DNA from: an uncultured Muribaculaceae bacterium | GTDB taxonomy: Bacteria; Bacteroidota; Bacteroidia; Bacteroidales; Muribaculaceae | Length of the DNA stretch: 64,000 bases | Direction: 5' to 3' | Assembly (NCBI GenBank): GCA_934555895.1 | Contig: CAKTFH010000001.1 | Location: forward strand, 62,001-126,000 | Part shown: piece by piece, positions 40,801 to 47,810 of the stretch | Layout: every line of letters starts with the position of its first letter | How positions within the stretch are numbered: the stretch's first letter is position 1 | Translations under genes and position numbers: made by a program | Notes under the pieces: generated by a model | The model's database searches: none | What the model saw: only the letters and a program-made list of their open reading frames with translations | What the model was told of the DNA's origin: nothing

Positions 40801-41054
40801 TCCTCATGACCTCGCTGGCCCTTATCATCGGCCTTCTGCCCATGATGTTCGCCAACGGCGTAGGCGCCAACGGCAACCGTGCCCTCGGCACCGGCTCGGT
40901 GGGCGGTATGCTCATCGGCATGATACTGCAGATTTTCATCGTGCCCGCGCTGTTCGTGGCATTCCAGCTCATCCAGGAGAAGTTCACCCCGATGAAGTGG
41001 AAGGACACCGACAACTCAGGCATCGAGAGCGAAATCGAGCAATACTCGCGATAA
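37878..41054 (+). CDS. RND multidrug efflux pump, HAE1 (AcrB-like)
   Basis: 1058-residue trimeric inner-membrane proton antiporter that exports drugs, bile salts or dyes through the channel encoded downstream. Family landmarks: LDTFINRPVLSTVIS at the start (helix 1 after an amphipathic N-terminus), PVTQYPDIAPPTI (periplasmic entry), DD pair at residues 405-406 in VVDDAIVVVE (proton relay, helix 4), GLLAKNAILIVEFA (Lys of the relay, helix 10), and FxRxG-like PMMFANGVGANG. Twelve membrane helices are expected and hydrophobic segments support this. The C-terminus is hydrophilic (KDTDNSGIESEIEQ). Which compounds are pumped cannot be read from sequence. Confidence 0.95.
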   Translation: MKLDTFINRPVLSTVISIFIVLLGLIGLSSLPVTQYPDIAPPTISVSTTYAGANAQAVLNSVIAPLEESINGAEGMTYIESTATNTGSATINVHFKQGFDPDMAAVDVQNRVAKAQNLLPSEVLQVGVLTQKRQSSMLVGVALYSPDDSYDNEFLDNYLKINVIPVLQRVQGVGDVMGFGGDYSMRIWLKPEVMAQYGLNPSDVAAALRDQNIEAAPGSFGAQGNQSFQYTMKYRGRYSTPEEFENIVIRATPNGEVLYLKDVADVELGKVTYEYGSSLNGHPGTVCMVFQTAGSNATQIINDCLEQVKILEKDLPEGLEFAIPMNNNDFLYASIDKVVHTLIEAFILVFVVVYIFLQDLRSTIIPAIAIPVALVGTFFVLKIIGFSLNLITLSALVLAIAIVVDDAIVVVEAVHAKLDAGYKNPRKASIDAMNEIGGAIVSITLVMMLVFIPVSFMPGTAGVFYQQFGITMAIAIGFSALNALTLSPALCAVFLKPHTDGDGKKKNFVKRFHSWFNVMYDAQLEHYKKGVGFFIRHKVTAAAIVAASVGVLVWFMSTTPTALVPNEDTGTFFVMVDMPPGTSQERTIETMKQVDDILKEFPAVEFRQEIAGYSFIAGAGPTYGAFIVKLKDWSQRDKKTESVDALITQFYGAANQKIKDGRVIAFAPPMITGYSATNGFELKMQDKTGGDINAFFAVVQNFLAQLNAQPEIQMAYTTFNPTFPQYRVDIDAAKAQQAGLSTSAIISALQGYYGSMYVSNFNRFGKIYRVMVQSAPEARVSPETLRNIKVRGNNGTMASLDNYVTLTKVYGPDLLNRFNLFQSIAVTGNPAQGYSSGQALEAIERVAQETLPTGYGYEYSGMTREEGNSSSNATAVIFGLCLLFVYLLLSAQYESYILPWAVILSIPFGLMGSFAFAKMFGISNNIYLQIALIMLIGLLAKNAILIVEFALERRRTGMSIINAAIAGAAARLRPILMTSLALIIGLLPMMFANGVGANGNRALGTGSVGGMLIGMILQIFIVPALFVAFQLIQEKFTPMKWKDTDNSGIESEIEQYSR

Positions 41055-41065
41055 ACGGCAGCCAT

Positions 41066-41096
41066 GGCCCGTGCAGCCGCTGACGCCGCACGGGCC
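41066..41096 (+). repeat. 9-bp hairpin between pump and channel genes
   Basis: GGCCCGTGC (41066-41074) pairs with GCACGGGCC (41088-41096). It lies 12 bases after the pump stop codon with no T-run behind it, so it may tune mRNA stability or expression of the channel gene. No terminator function is assumed. Confidence 0.45.
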
Positions 41097-41145
41097 GGCA
41101 CGCCTGCCGCTTTTCACCACATCAAAAATTCAATCTTCAGAATAG

Positions 41146-42531
41146 ATGAAAACCACCAACATAATCTCACTGGCTGTGGCATCGGCCCTGAGCCTGAGCA
41201 TGCTCTCGTCGTGCCACATCTACAATAAATTCCATATGCCGCAGGACTCGGAGCTCACCCGCGAGTACACCGAAGCCCTCGAGGCACCGGTCGACTCGGC
41301 CGCCTTCGGCAACCTGGGCTGGGAGCAGGTGTTCACCGACCCCCTGCTCCGCGACTACATCAACCGCGCCCTGGCCAACAACGTGAACATCGACAACGCC
41401 CGCCTCAACGTTGAGGTGGCACGCGCCAATGTGCTCGGCGCACGCCTGAGCTATTTCCCTTACGTGGCCATCAACGCCAACGGCGCCGGAGCATCCTACG
41501 CCAAGAGCGACATGAGCTGGACTTACACCATCCCCATGGCCATCAGCTGGGAAATCGATGTGTTCGCCAAGACCCTCAACAACAAACGCGCCGCCGAAAC
41601 CTCGCTGCGCATGCAGCGCGACTACGAGCAGGCCGTGCGCTCGCAGATTATCTGCGGAGTGGCTTCGTGCTACTACTCCATCGCCTCTCTCAACGCCCAG
41701 CTCAAGCTCTCGCGCGAGACCGCCGAGATATGGAAACAAAGCGTAGAGATAATGAAGGACTACAAGGAGTCGGGCCGTGTGACCCAGGCAGCCGTCGTTC
41801 AGAGCCAGGCACAGTACTGGAGTATCCTCGCCTCCATCACCGACATCGAGTCGGCCCTCGTGCAGGCCAACAACAGCATGTCGCTGCTGCTCGACGAAAT
41901 GCCCCAGACATGGGAAGTGCCAGCCACCGCCCGCATGGAGGCCCCGCAGATACTCCGCGAAGGCGTGCCCATGCGTGAACTCGCACGCCGTCCCGATGTG
42001 CGTGCAGCCGAAGAATCGCTCGCTGCCGCCTACTACGCCACCAACTCGGCCCGCGCCGCATTCTATCCGTCGATTACCCTCAGCTCCAACGGAGGCTTCA
42101 CCAACCTTCTGGGCTCGTTCGTCAAGAACCCCGGCGACTGGTTCATACAGCTTGCAGGACAGCTCACCGCTCCCCTCTTCTCGCGCGGCCAGAACATAGC
42201 CCGCCTCAAGGGTGCCAAGGCCCAGCAAGAGCAGGCCCTGAACAACTTCGAGCATCAGCTCCTCAGCGCCGCATCGGAGGTAGACAACTATGTTACCGCC
42301 CTCTCGAAGAGCAGCGAGCGCTCGGCGTTTCTCGTAGAGCAGGTCAAGAACCTCGAGGAAGCCGTGGAGGACACCAACCTTCTGCTGGCCTACGACGGTA
42401 AGACCACCTACCTCGAAGTGCTCAACGCACAGTCGAGCCTGCTCAGCGCGCAGATGAGCCTAATCACAACCCAGCTCAACCATGACCAGGCACTCATCAA
42501 TCTCTACCAGAGCCTGGGTGGTGCACGCTGA
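41146..42531 (+). CDS. Outer-membrane efflux channel, NodT/OprM type lipoprotein
   Basis: 461 residues. MKTTNIISLAVASALSLSML with SSC (Cys23) is a lipobox. Two TolC-type repeats of long helices follow (about 60-245 and 260-460), each with the family periodicity; LVEQVKNLEEAVEDTNLLLAY and LARRPDVRAAEESLAAA (the R-R-P-D-V-x-x-A-E family word, about 279-292) are typical. It trimerises to form the duct through outer membrane and periplasm. The pump gene ends 91 bases upstream; lpxA-like follows 44 bases later. Confidence 0.93.
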   Translation: MKTTNIISLAVASALSLSMLSSCHIYNKFHMPQDSELTREYTEALEAPVDSAAFGNLGWEQVFTDPLLRDYINRALANNVNIDNARLNVEVARANVLGARLSYFPYVAINANGAGASYAKSDMSWTYTIPMAISWEIDVFAKTLNNKRAAETSLRMQRDYEQAVRSQIICGVASCYYSIASLNAQLKLSRETAEIWKQSVEIMKDYKESGRVTQAAVVQSQAQYWSILASITDIESALVQANNSMSLLLDEMPQTWEVPATARMEAPQILREGVPMRELARRPDVRAAEESLAAAYYATNSARAAFYPSITLSSNGGFTNLLGSFVKNPGDWFIQLAGQLTAPLFSRGQNIARLKGAKAQQEQALNNFEHQLLSAASEVDNYVTALSKSSERSAFLVEQVKNLEEAVEDTNLLLAYDGKTTYLEVLNAQSSLLSAQMSLITTQLNHDQALINLYQSLGGAR

Positions 42532-42575
42532 CGGCAGCCACAGTGTATACCCACAAATCCTAATACCCACACACT

Positions 42576-43364
42576 ATGATCAGTCAGTTAGCATACGTTG
42601 ACCCGTCGGCAAAGCTCGGCGACAACGTGAAAATCCACCCTTTCGCCTACATCGACAAAGATGTGGAGATAGGCGACGGATGCGAGATCATGCCTTACGC
42701 TTCGGTAATCGCAGGCACACGCCTCGGCAAGAACAATAAGGTGTATCAGGGCGCCATCATCGGCGCCGACCCTCAGGATTTCCGCTGGAAAGGCGAGAAG
42801 ACCTTTTGCCAGGTAGGTGACAACAACACCATCCGCGAGCATGTGATAATCAACCGCAGCATCCGCGAAGGAAAGGCTACCGTAATCGGCAACGACAACT
42901 TCATCATGGCCGAAAGCCATATCGGCCACGACTCCGTGATAACCAACAAGAGCGTGATAGGCAACGGCGCCACCATCGCCGGCGACTGTCTGCTCGATGA
43001 GTGCGTGATACTGTCATCGAACAGCGTGGTGCACGAGAACTCGAGAATCGGCAAATGGGCCCTCATCAAGGGCGGCTGCCGCATCGCCGGCAACGTGCCT
43101 CCTTATGTAATCATAGCCCACAACCCGGCCTCCTACTTCGGCGTGAATGCCTACGTGATGCGCAAGCACGGTTTCACCGAGGAGCAGGTCGACGACATCG
43201 CCAAAGCTTACCGCAACATCTACCAGAGCGGCATATCGGTGTTCAACGCCCTCAAGCGCATCAACGCCGACCTCGAACCCTCTGAGGTGCGCTCCGAAAT
43301 CACCGATTTCATCAACAGTTGCAAGCTCAACATCGTGGCTCTGCCCGTCGACATGCTTGAATAA
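42576..43364 (+). CDS. lpxA: LpxA-family acyl-ACP--UDP-GlcNAc O-acyltransferase
   Basis: 262 residues: a left-handed beta-helix of hexapeptide repeats (about 5-190; VKIHPFAYI, VEIGDGCEI, TVIGNDNFIM, IAHN), then a C-terminal helical bundle (about 195-262; NAYVMRKHGF, IYQSGISVFNALKRIN). The catalytic His is in MAESHIGHDSVITNKS (near 115-117, equal to H125 of E. coli IAHDC). In LpxA the enzyme moves a 3-hydroxyacyl chain to UDP-GlcNAc, first step of lipid A. The usual IGGxTxVHQFC word is replaced here by ILSSNSVVHENS, so chain length or substrate may differ. In other Bacteroidota the main lpxA follows lpxC-fabZ; this copy sits behind an efflux operon, so it may be a paralogue. Stop is followed by a terminator. 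Confidence 0.85.
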   Translation: MISQLAYVDPSAKLGDNVKIHPFAYIDKDVEIGDGCEIMPYASVIAGTRLGKNNKVYQGAIIGADPQDFRWKGEKTFCQVGDNNTIREHVIINRSIREGKATVIGNDNFIMAESHIGHDSVITNKSVIGNGATIAGDCLLDECVILSSNSVVHENSRIGKWALIKGGCRIAGNVPPYVIIAHNPASYFGVNAYVMRKHGFTEEQVDDIAKAYRNIYQSGISVFNALKRINADLEPSEVRSEITDFINSCKLNIVALPVDMLE

Positions 43365-43396
43365 ATCCAGCGCATAGCAGATAATAGATAAAGTGA

Positions 43397-43449
43397 AGGC
43401 TGCGCCGTAAGGGACCCTGAGAAGGGGCATTACGGCGCAGCCTGTATTG
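43397..43449. terminator. Hairpin terminator between convergent genes
   Basis: 14-bp stem AGGCTGCGCCGTAA / TTACGGCGCAGCCT (43397-43410, 43430-43443), then GTATTGTTTC. It lies between the lpxA-like stop (43364) and the stop of the minus-strand glycosidase (43488), so it can serve both. Confidence 0.8.
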
Positions 43450-43487
43450 TTTCGCATCAGGCGCGGATTCATCCGCGCCACAGCGCC

Positions 43488-45800
43488 TTACGGGCGCAGA
43501 CGGCGCAACTCCACACAGTCGAGCAGGGCGTGGTTCACCTTGCGGTTCATGTTCTCGTCCTGGGGCAGGAACTCTACGGCGAATGTATGGGTGCCGGGCG
43601 TGAGACGCACCTCTACACTGTTCGACAGGCCCCAGTCGTTCCAGCTGCCCACGCCTCGCTGCGGCATCACGAGTGTGCCGACGGGCGTGCCGTCGACCAT
43701 CAGCGTGCGCACCGCGCATTTGTTCTCGGTGTTTATGGGGCCATTGCCGTTGGCATAACGCAGATTGACCGCATATACGCCACCCTGCTTCACATCGGCC
43801 TTGGTCTCGAAGCGGCGGGCAGTGTGGTCGGTCTCGACAAAACCTTTGCCGTGAAATCCGAGAACCGGTGTGCGTGGCACATTCTGTGCCTCGGCCGATG
43901 AGATGGAGATCTTTTCCGACGGGAAGTCGGCCATGATGCTCGGCACATTGCTCCGTGGCTCGGAGGCAAACGACTGCAGGCCGTCGCCGCCGACCGCAAT
44001 CACCTGATACTCTCCCGGCACGGTGGCCGTGTATGAGGTCTCGGTGGTTTCGGCTATCTCCTTACCGTCGCGCAGCACTATGTAGTGATCCACATACTCG
44101 ATGGGATTCCACTGCAGGAGGTTGTTCACAGGCCCGAGCTCCGACGGCACTGAATCGTCGTGGTTAAGCCATGCTATAGGCGTAAGGGGGGCCTTGGCGT
44201 TGGGAGTCTCATTGATGCGCATGGGCTCCGGAGCGTTGTCGGCCATCACGATGCGTATGGTATTATGCCCCTTTATGTCGCCGCCGATGAAAGGCGCCTG
44301 CTCCTTGCCGTTGAGGTAGAAATGCTTTATACGCGACCCATAGCCGTTAACCTCCACATCGAGAGTGGCGTCGCGGTAACGCAGCCCCTTGATGTAACGT
44401 GTGTCGGCGAGTGCCTTAGGCACATAGGGACTGAAACGGATGCCGTCAGCCTCGTAGTTGATGCCGAAGAGCATACGCAGGGTTATGGCTATGTTGCCTG
44501 AAAGACACCAGAGCATGTTCGACGAATTGAGAAGGGTGCCGATGTCGCCGTTGTCGAGGCGGAAATTCTCCTTGTTGGTGGCAAAAAGCGCCGCCGGACG
44601 GAACACCGACCCTATGCCCTGCATCACACCCTCCTCGTTGCCGGCCTTCGCGTTCGCAAGGGTCCAATAGGAGGCCACCCATGGCCAAAGGGCGTTGTTG
44701 TGATAGGAATCCTGATCGGCTATCTGCGGGAAAAAGATGGCGGTGCCGAACGGAGTTGTAGGGTTGTTCTCGGTGATGGAGCGGGCGCGGTCGTCGGGAG
44801 CCACATCGAAGAGAATGGCCAGCGACTCACCTAAAGTCTCGGCACGTGGGTTTACCACCGGATAATCTCGGCCGTAGAGATACATGGCATAGTAGCCTTC
44901 CTGAGGTAGCCACAGATGGGTATTGATGGCTTTGGCTATGGCTTCAGCACGGCTGTTGTAGGTAGCGGCATCAGCCTTATCGCCCAGCTGCGTTGCTATT
45001 TCAGCAAGAGTGCGCCATGCCTGCGCGTGCACCACATTGGTGCCGAGTGCCTCGCTCGCATAGATGTCGGCCGGCTGCATCCACCGCGGATAGCTCTGCT
45101 CGCGCCAGTCGATAAACGAGGTCTCGCCGCGCACAAGACCGGTGCTCTTGTCGTAGATGGTCTTATAGTCATCTTCAAGCGAGGCCTTTATCACGGGATA
45201 AATTTTCCGAAGCCACTGCTTGTCACCGGTGGTCTTGTATAGCTCGTAGGCGGCAAGTACCCAAATCTGACGGTCGGAGCTCACCGGCCACGCGCCTCCG
45301 CTTCCGGTATCCTGGATTATGCGCCCGTCGGGGGTGATTTTGGCCTCGAGCGACAGTCGCGATGCCTCGGGCTGCAGTGCCGCCATGGCCAGCAGAATAG
45401 AATAGCTCACATCGCGGGTCCACACTCCCGGCCATTCGCGCCCTGTGCGCAGAGTGCCGTCAGGCTCCACGGCATTGACCATCTCGTCAAGGCCCATGTT
45501 GAAAATGGCATTGTGGAGTTTGTTGGAGGTGGTCAGCTGCGGATATGCCGATATGTCGTTTCGTAGCATCCACTCATTGTCGACAGGCATGAAATAGCCC
45601 GGCACGGCCGAGTAGTCGGAGATGATGTGTGTGGGCGAAGCCGCATAAGCCTTGAACGGCCCCTGTAAAATTGAATCGGCCACCCAGCGGTAGGCCGGCG
45701 TTTTCACGATTGTTTCATCCTGAGGCTGCGTCGCAACCGATGCAGGTGTCGCGGTTGCAGCAATGAGCGCACCCGCAGATAGGCAAAGAATGTTCCGCAT
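43488..45800 (-). CDS. Secreted six-hairpin glycosidase, family not settled
   Basis: 770 residues. A signal peptide (about 1-23, SAGALIAATATPASVATQ). The catalytic part (about 60-500) has the alternating helices of (alpha/alpha)6 glycosidases: EWPGVWTRDVSYSILL (123-138), QDTGSGGAWPVSSDRQ, YSLYNN-type segment QDSYHNNALWPWVASYW and LLNSSNMLWCLSGN. This resembles GH63/GH37- or rhamnosidase-like six-hairpin enzymes; I cannot name the family. A small beta domain (about 500-610, with DHYIVLRDGKEIAE) and a jelly-roll, CBM-like domain (about 640-770, RRFETKADVKQGG) follow. The dnaX stop is only 14 bases upstream, so it may be read from the dnaX transcript. Substrate unknown. Confidence 0.8.
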   Translation of the reverse strand: MRNILCLSAGALIAATATPASVATQPQDETIVKTPAYRWVADSILQGPFKAYAASPTHIISDYSAVPGYFMPVDNEWMLRNDISAYPQLTTSNKLHNAIFNMGLDEMVNAVEPDGTLRTGREWPGVWTRDVSYSILLAMAALQPEASRLSLEAKITPDGRIIQDTGSGGAWPVSSDRQIWVLAAYELYKTTGDKQWLRKIYPVIKASLEDDYKTIYDKSTGLVRGETSFIDWREQSYPRWMQPADIYASEALGTNVVHAQAWRTLAEIATQLGDKADAATYNSRAEAIAKAINTHLWLPQEGYYAMYLYGRDYPVVNPRAETLGESLAILFDVAPDDRARSITENNPTTPFGTAIFFPQIADQDSYHNNALWPWVASYWTLANAKAGNEEGVMQGIGSVFRPAALFATNKENFRLDNGDIGTLLNSSNMLWCLSGNIAITLRMLFGINYEADGIRFSPYVPKALADTRYIKGLRYRDATLDVEVNGYGSRIKHFYLNGKEQAPFIGGDIKGHNTIRIVMADNAPEPMRINETPNAKAPLTPIAWLNHDDSVPSELGPVNNLLQWNPIEYVDHYIVLRDGKEIAETTETSYTATVPGEYQVIAVGGDGLQSFASEPRSNVPSIMADFPSEKISISSAEAQNVPRTPVLGFHGKGFVETDHTARRFETKADVKQGGVYAVNLRYANGNGPINTENKCAVRTLMVDGTPVGTLVMPQRGVGSWNDWGLSNSVEVRLTPGTHTFAVEFLPQDENMNRKVNHALLDCVELRRLRP

Positions 45801-45814
45801 GGTAATAAACTTTG

Positions 45815-47602
45815 TCAGAGAGACAATTTAAGAGTTTCGATAAGGTTCCCGATTTCGGGATGACGCTCCACGAGATGCGACAGCACATCGCGGTCGTTCC
45901 AGGCGTTGGGCTGTATGGCTTTGTCGTCGAAGCGGAAAGAGAGGTCTATTAGATCGTTCTGCAATGCGTCGCGCAAATATTTGAGAATGCGCGGCTTCTC
46001 CTGATTGAGCTGCTCAACCTGCACGGCATTCACCACCGTCACGTTGAAGCATGCGGGATTGGCGCCATCCCCAGGTTCTACCGGCTGATGCGCACGCATT
46101 GTGGTCACCAGAGTATGCTCCTTGGGGTGGGCTGCTATGAAAGCATCCCACTGTTCAAGCAACTGCTCGTGGGTGAAGGCACTCATGCGTTTCGGTGCCG
46201 ACGAGGCTACCGGTGAGCCGTCGCTCACCTCTCGCGGATTGCTCATGGCATCTGACATGCGCACATGACCCATGGCCGATGTGCGACGCGGTGCCGCGGG
46301 CCGACTGACGGGTGCCGGCGATTCAGGCACCGTCTGCACCTTTGCAGGCGGCTGGGGTTGAGCCGACGGCTGAGGCTGAACTGTGGGGGGGTCAGGTTGA
46401 GGCTGTACAGCCGCGGGCGTGGCGGAAGATTCTGCTGTCGCAGGAGCTACAGCTTCTACCTTCTTAAGTTTCCGCCCCTCTCCGTTGCCACTACATCCGG
46501 GGGAGGGGCTGCGTTGTTGGCAGAGTCTTATGAGCAGAAGCTCCACAAAAAATGTCTTGTCTGATGCCTGACGGTAATTGAGATCGGCCTCATTACAGAG
46601 GCTCATGGCGGCATAAAAGAAATCGGGAGTAAGGTTCTGCGCCTGGGCGGCCATCAGCTTGCGGGTTTCGTCGTCGGTATCGAGCATCCCTATGGTGCGC
46701 GGGTCGCGGGCCACCATGAGGTTACGCAGATAGCGGGCCAGGCCGAGGATGAAGAAATGCGAGTCGAATCCACGCTCGCGTATCTCCTTGTATACCATCA
46801 GCGCCTCGGGGATATCGGGCTTGAGGAAAGCGTCGTAGAGGCGCGAGAAATATCTCTCGTCGAGCACGTTGAGGTTGTCGATGGCGCTCTGGTAGGTGAT
46901 GTTGCCGCGCGAAGAGGCCGCTACCTGGTCGAAAATCGAGAGGGCGTCGCGCATGGCGCCGTCGGCCTTGGAGGCTATCACGTTGAGGGCGCGCCTCTCG
47001 GCGGTGATGCCTTCCTGCTTCGCCACATACTCCAGATGGTCCACGATGTCGTTCACCGTGATGCGGTGGAAATCATATATCTGGCAGCGCGACAATATGG
47101 TGGGGATGATTTTGTGCTTTTCGGTGGTGGCAAGGATGAACACCACATACTCAGGCGGCTCCTCGAGGGTCTTGAGGAAGGCGTTGAATGCCGCCGACGA
47201 GAGCATGTGCACCTCGTCGATGATGAACACACGATAGCGCCCCTCGGTGGGAGGCACCATCACCTGCTCCACGAGGTCGCGGATGGCGTCCACACCGTTG
47301 CGCGATGCGGCATCAAGCTCGATGATGTTGAGCGAACGGTTTTCATTGAACTGCCGGCACGACGCGCACTCGTTGCAGGGGTCGCCGTCGGGCGTGGGAT
47401 TCTGGCAGTTGATGCTTTTGGCGAAAATACGGGCTGTGGAGGTCTTGCCCACTCCTCGCGAGCCGCAAAAGAGATAGGCATGGGCCAGGCGGTTGGTCAC
47501 CACGGCATTGCGAAGTGTGGAGCACAGCGCCTTCTGGCCCACTACCGACGAGAAGGTAGCGGGTCTGTATTTTCGGGCCGATACTATGTAGTTTTCTTCC
47601 AA
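45815..47602 (-). CDS. dnaX: DNA polymerase III subunit gamma/tau
   Basis: Clamp-loader ATPase that loads the sliding clamp. 595 residues if the start is TTG at 47602 (MEENYIVSARKYRP), the form that matches other Bacteroidales DnaX proteins, which begin M-x-N-Y-I-V-S-A-R-K-Y-R-P. Walker A GSRGVGKT (47-54), four zinc Cys (CQNPTPDGDPCNECASC), Walker B VFIIDEVHMLS, sensor 1 LATTEKHKI, and SRC (arginine finger) follow. The middle to C-terminal part (about 385-490) is Pro/Gln/Ala-rich (QPQPSAQPQPPAK) and the end (490-595) is a tau-like tail. A longer frame starts at ATG 47674, but that codon lies inside the -7 box of the promoter (47672-47701), so it cannot be translated from that transcript. The glycosidase starts 14 bases after its stop. 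Confidence 0.93.
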   Translation of the reverse strand: MEENYIVSARKYRPATFSSVVGQKALCSTLRNAVVTNRLAHAYLFCGSRGVGKTSTARIFAKSINCQNPTPDGDPCNECASCRQFNENRSLNIIELDAASRNGVDAIRDLVEQVMVPPTEGRYRVFIIDEVHMLSSAAFNAFLKTLEEPPEYVVFILATTEKHKIIPTILSRCQIYDFHRITVNDIVDHLEYVAKQEGITAERRALNVIASKADGAMRDALSIFDQVAASSRGNITYQSAIDNLNVLDERYFSRLYDAFLKPDIPEALMVYKEIRERGFDSHFFILGLARYLRNLMVARDPRTIGMLDTDDETRKLMAAQAQNLTPDFFYAAMSLCNEADLNYRQASDKTFFVELLLIRLCQQRSPSPGCSGNGEGRKLKKVEAVAPATAESSATPAAVQPQPDPPTVQPQPSAQPQPPAKVQTVPESPAPVSRPAAPRRTSAMGHVRMSDAMSNPREVSDGSPVASSAPKRMSAFTHEQLLEQWDAFIAAHPKEHTLVTTMRAHQPVEPGDGANPACFNVTVVNAVQVEQLNQEKPRILKYLRDALQNDLIDLSFRFDDKAIQPNAWNDRDVLSHLVERHPEIGNLIETLKLSL

Positions 47603-47671
47603 AGTAAATGTTTTTTGAAATGGCTGTGGCAAGGCGCTCCACGGCACAGCCGGAGCATACCTTGGCTTTCG

Positions 47672-47701
47672 CAAAGATACGCCTTTCGTCGGGATTCCAA
47701 A
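47672..47701 (-). promoter_or_regulatory. Promoter of dnaX
   Basis: Minus-strand TTTG (47701-47698), 18 bases, TATCTTTG (47679-47672). Transcription would begin near 47665. This leaves a leader of about 62 bases to the TTG start at 47602. Confidence 0.8.
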
Positions 47702-47750
47702 AATTCCTGCCAGTAATTTTTCCGCGAATCACAATCATCACCGGAAGCGA

Positions 47751-47787
47751 AGCATCCCCGAAGCTCCTGACGAACTTCGGGGATGCT
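47751..47787 (-). terminator. Hairpin behind the sialate esterase gene
   Basis: 13-bp perfect stem AGCATCCCCGAAG / CTTCGGGGATGCT (47751-47763, 47775-47787) and 11-base loop, 23 bases after the stop. It has no T-run on the minus strand, so termination is likely but not textbook. Confidence 0.7.
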
Positions 47788-47810
47788 GGGTATCTTATCT
47801 AAAAGTTTGT

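Noticed and set aside
47603-47674. 24-residue longer start of DnaX (ATG 47674)
   Set aside because: The ATG lies within the -7 box of the promoter and the extra residues are not conserved in my memory of the family.
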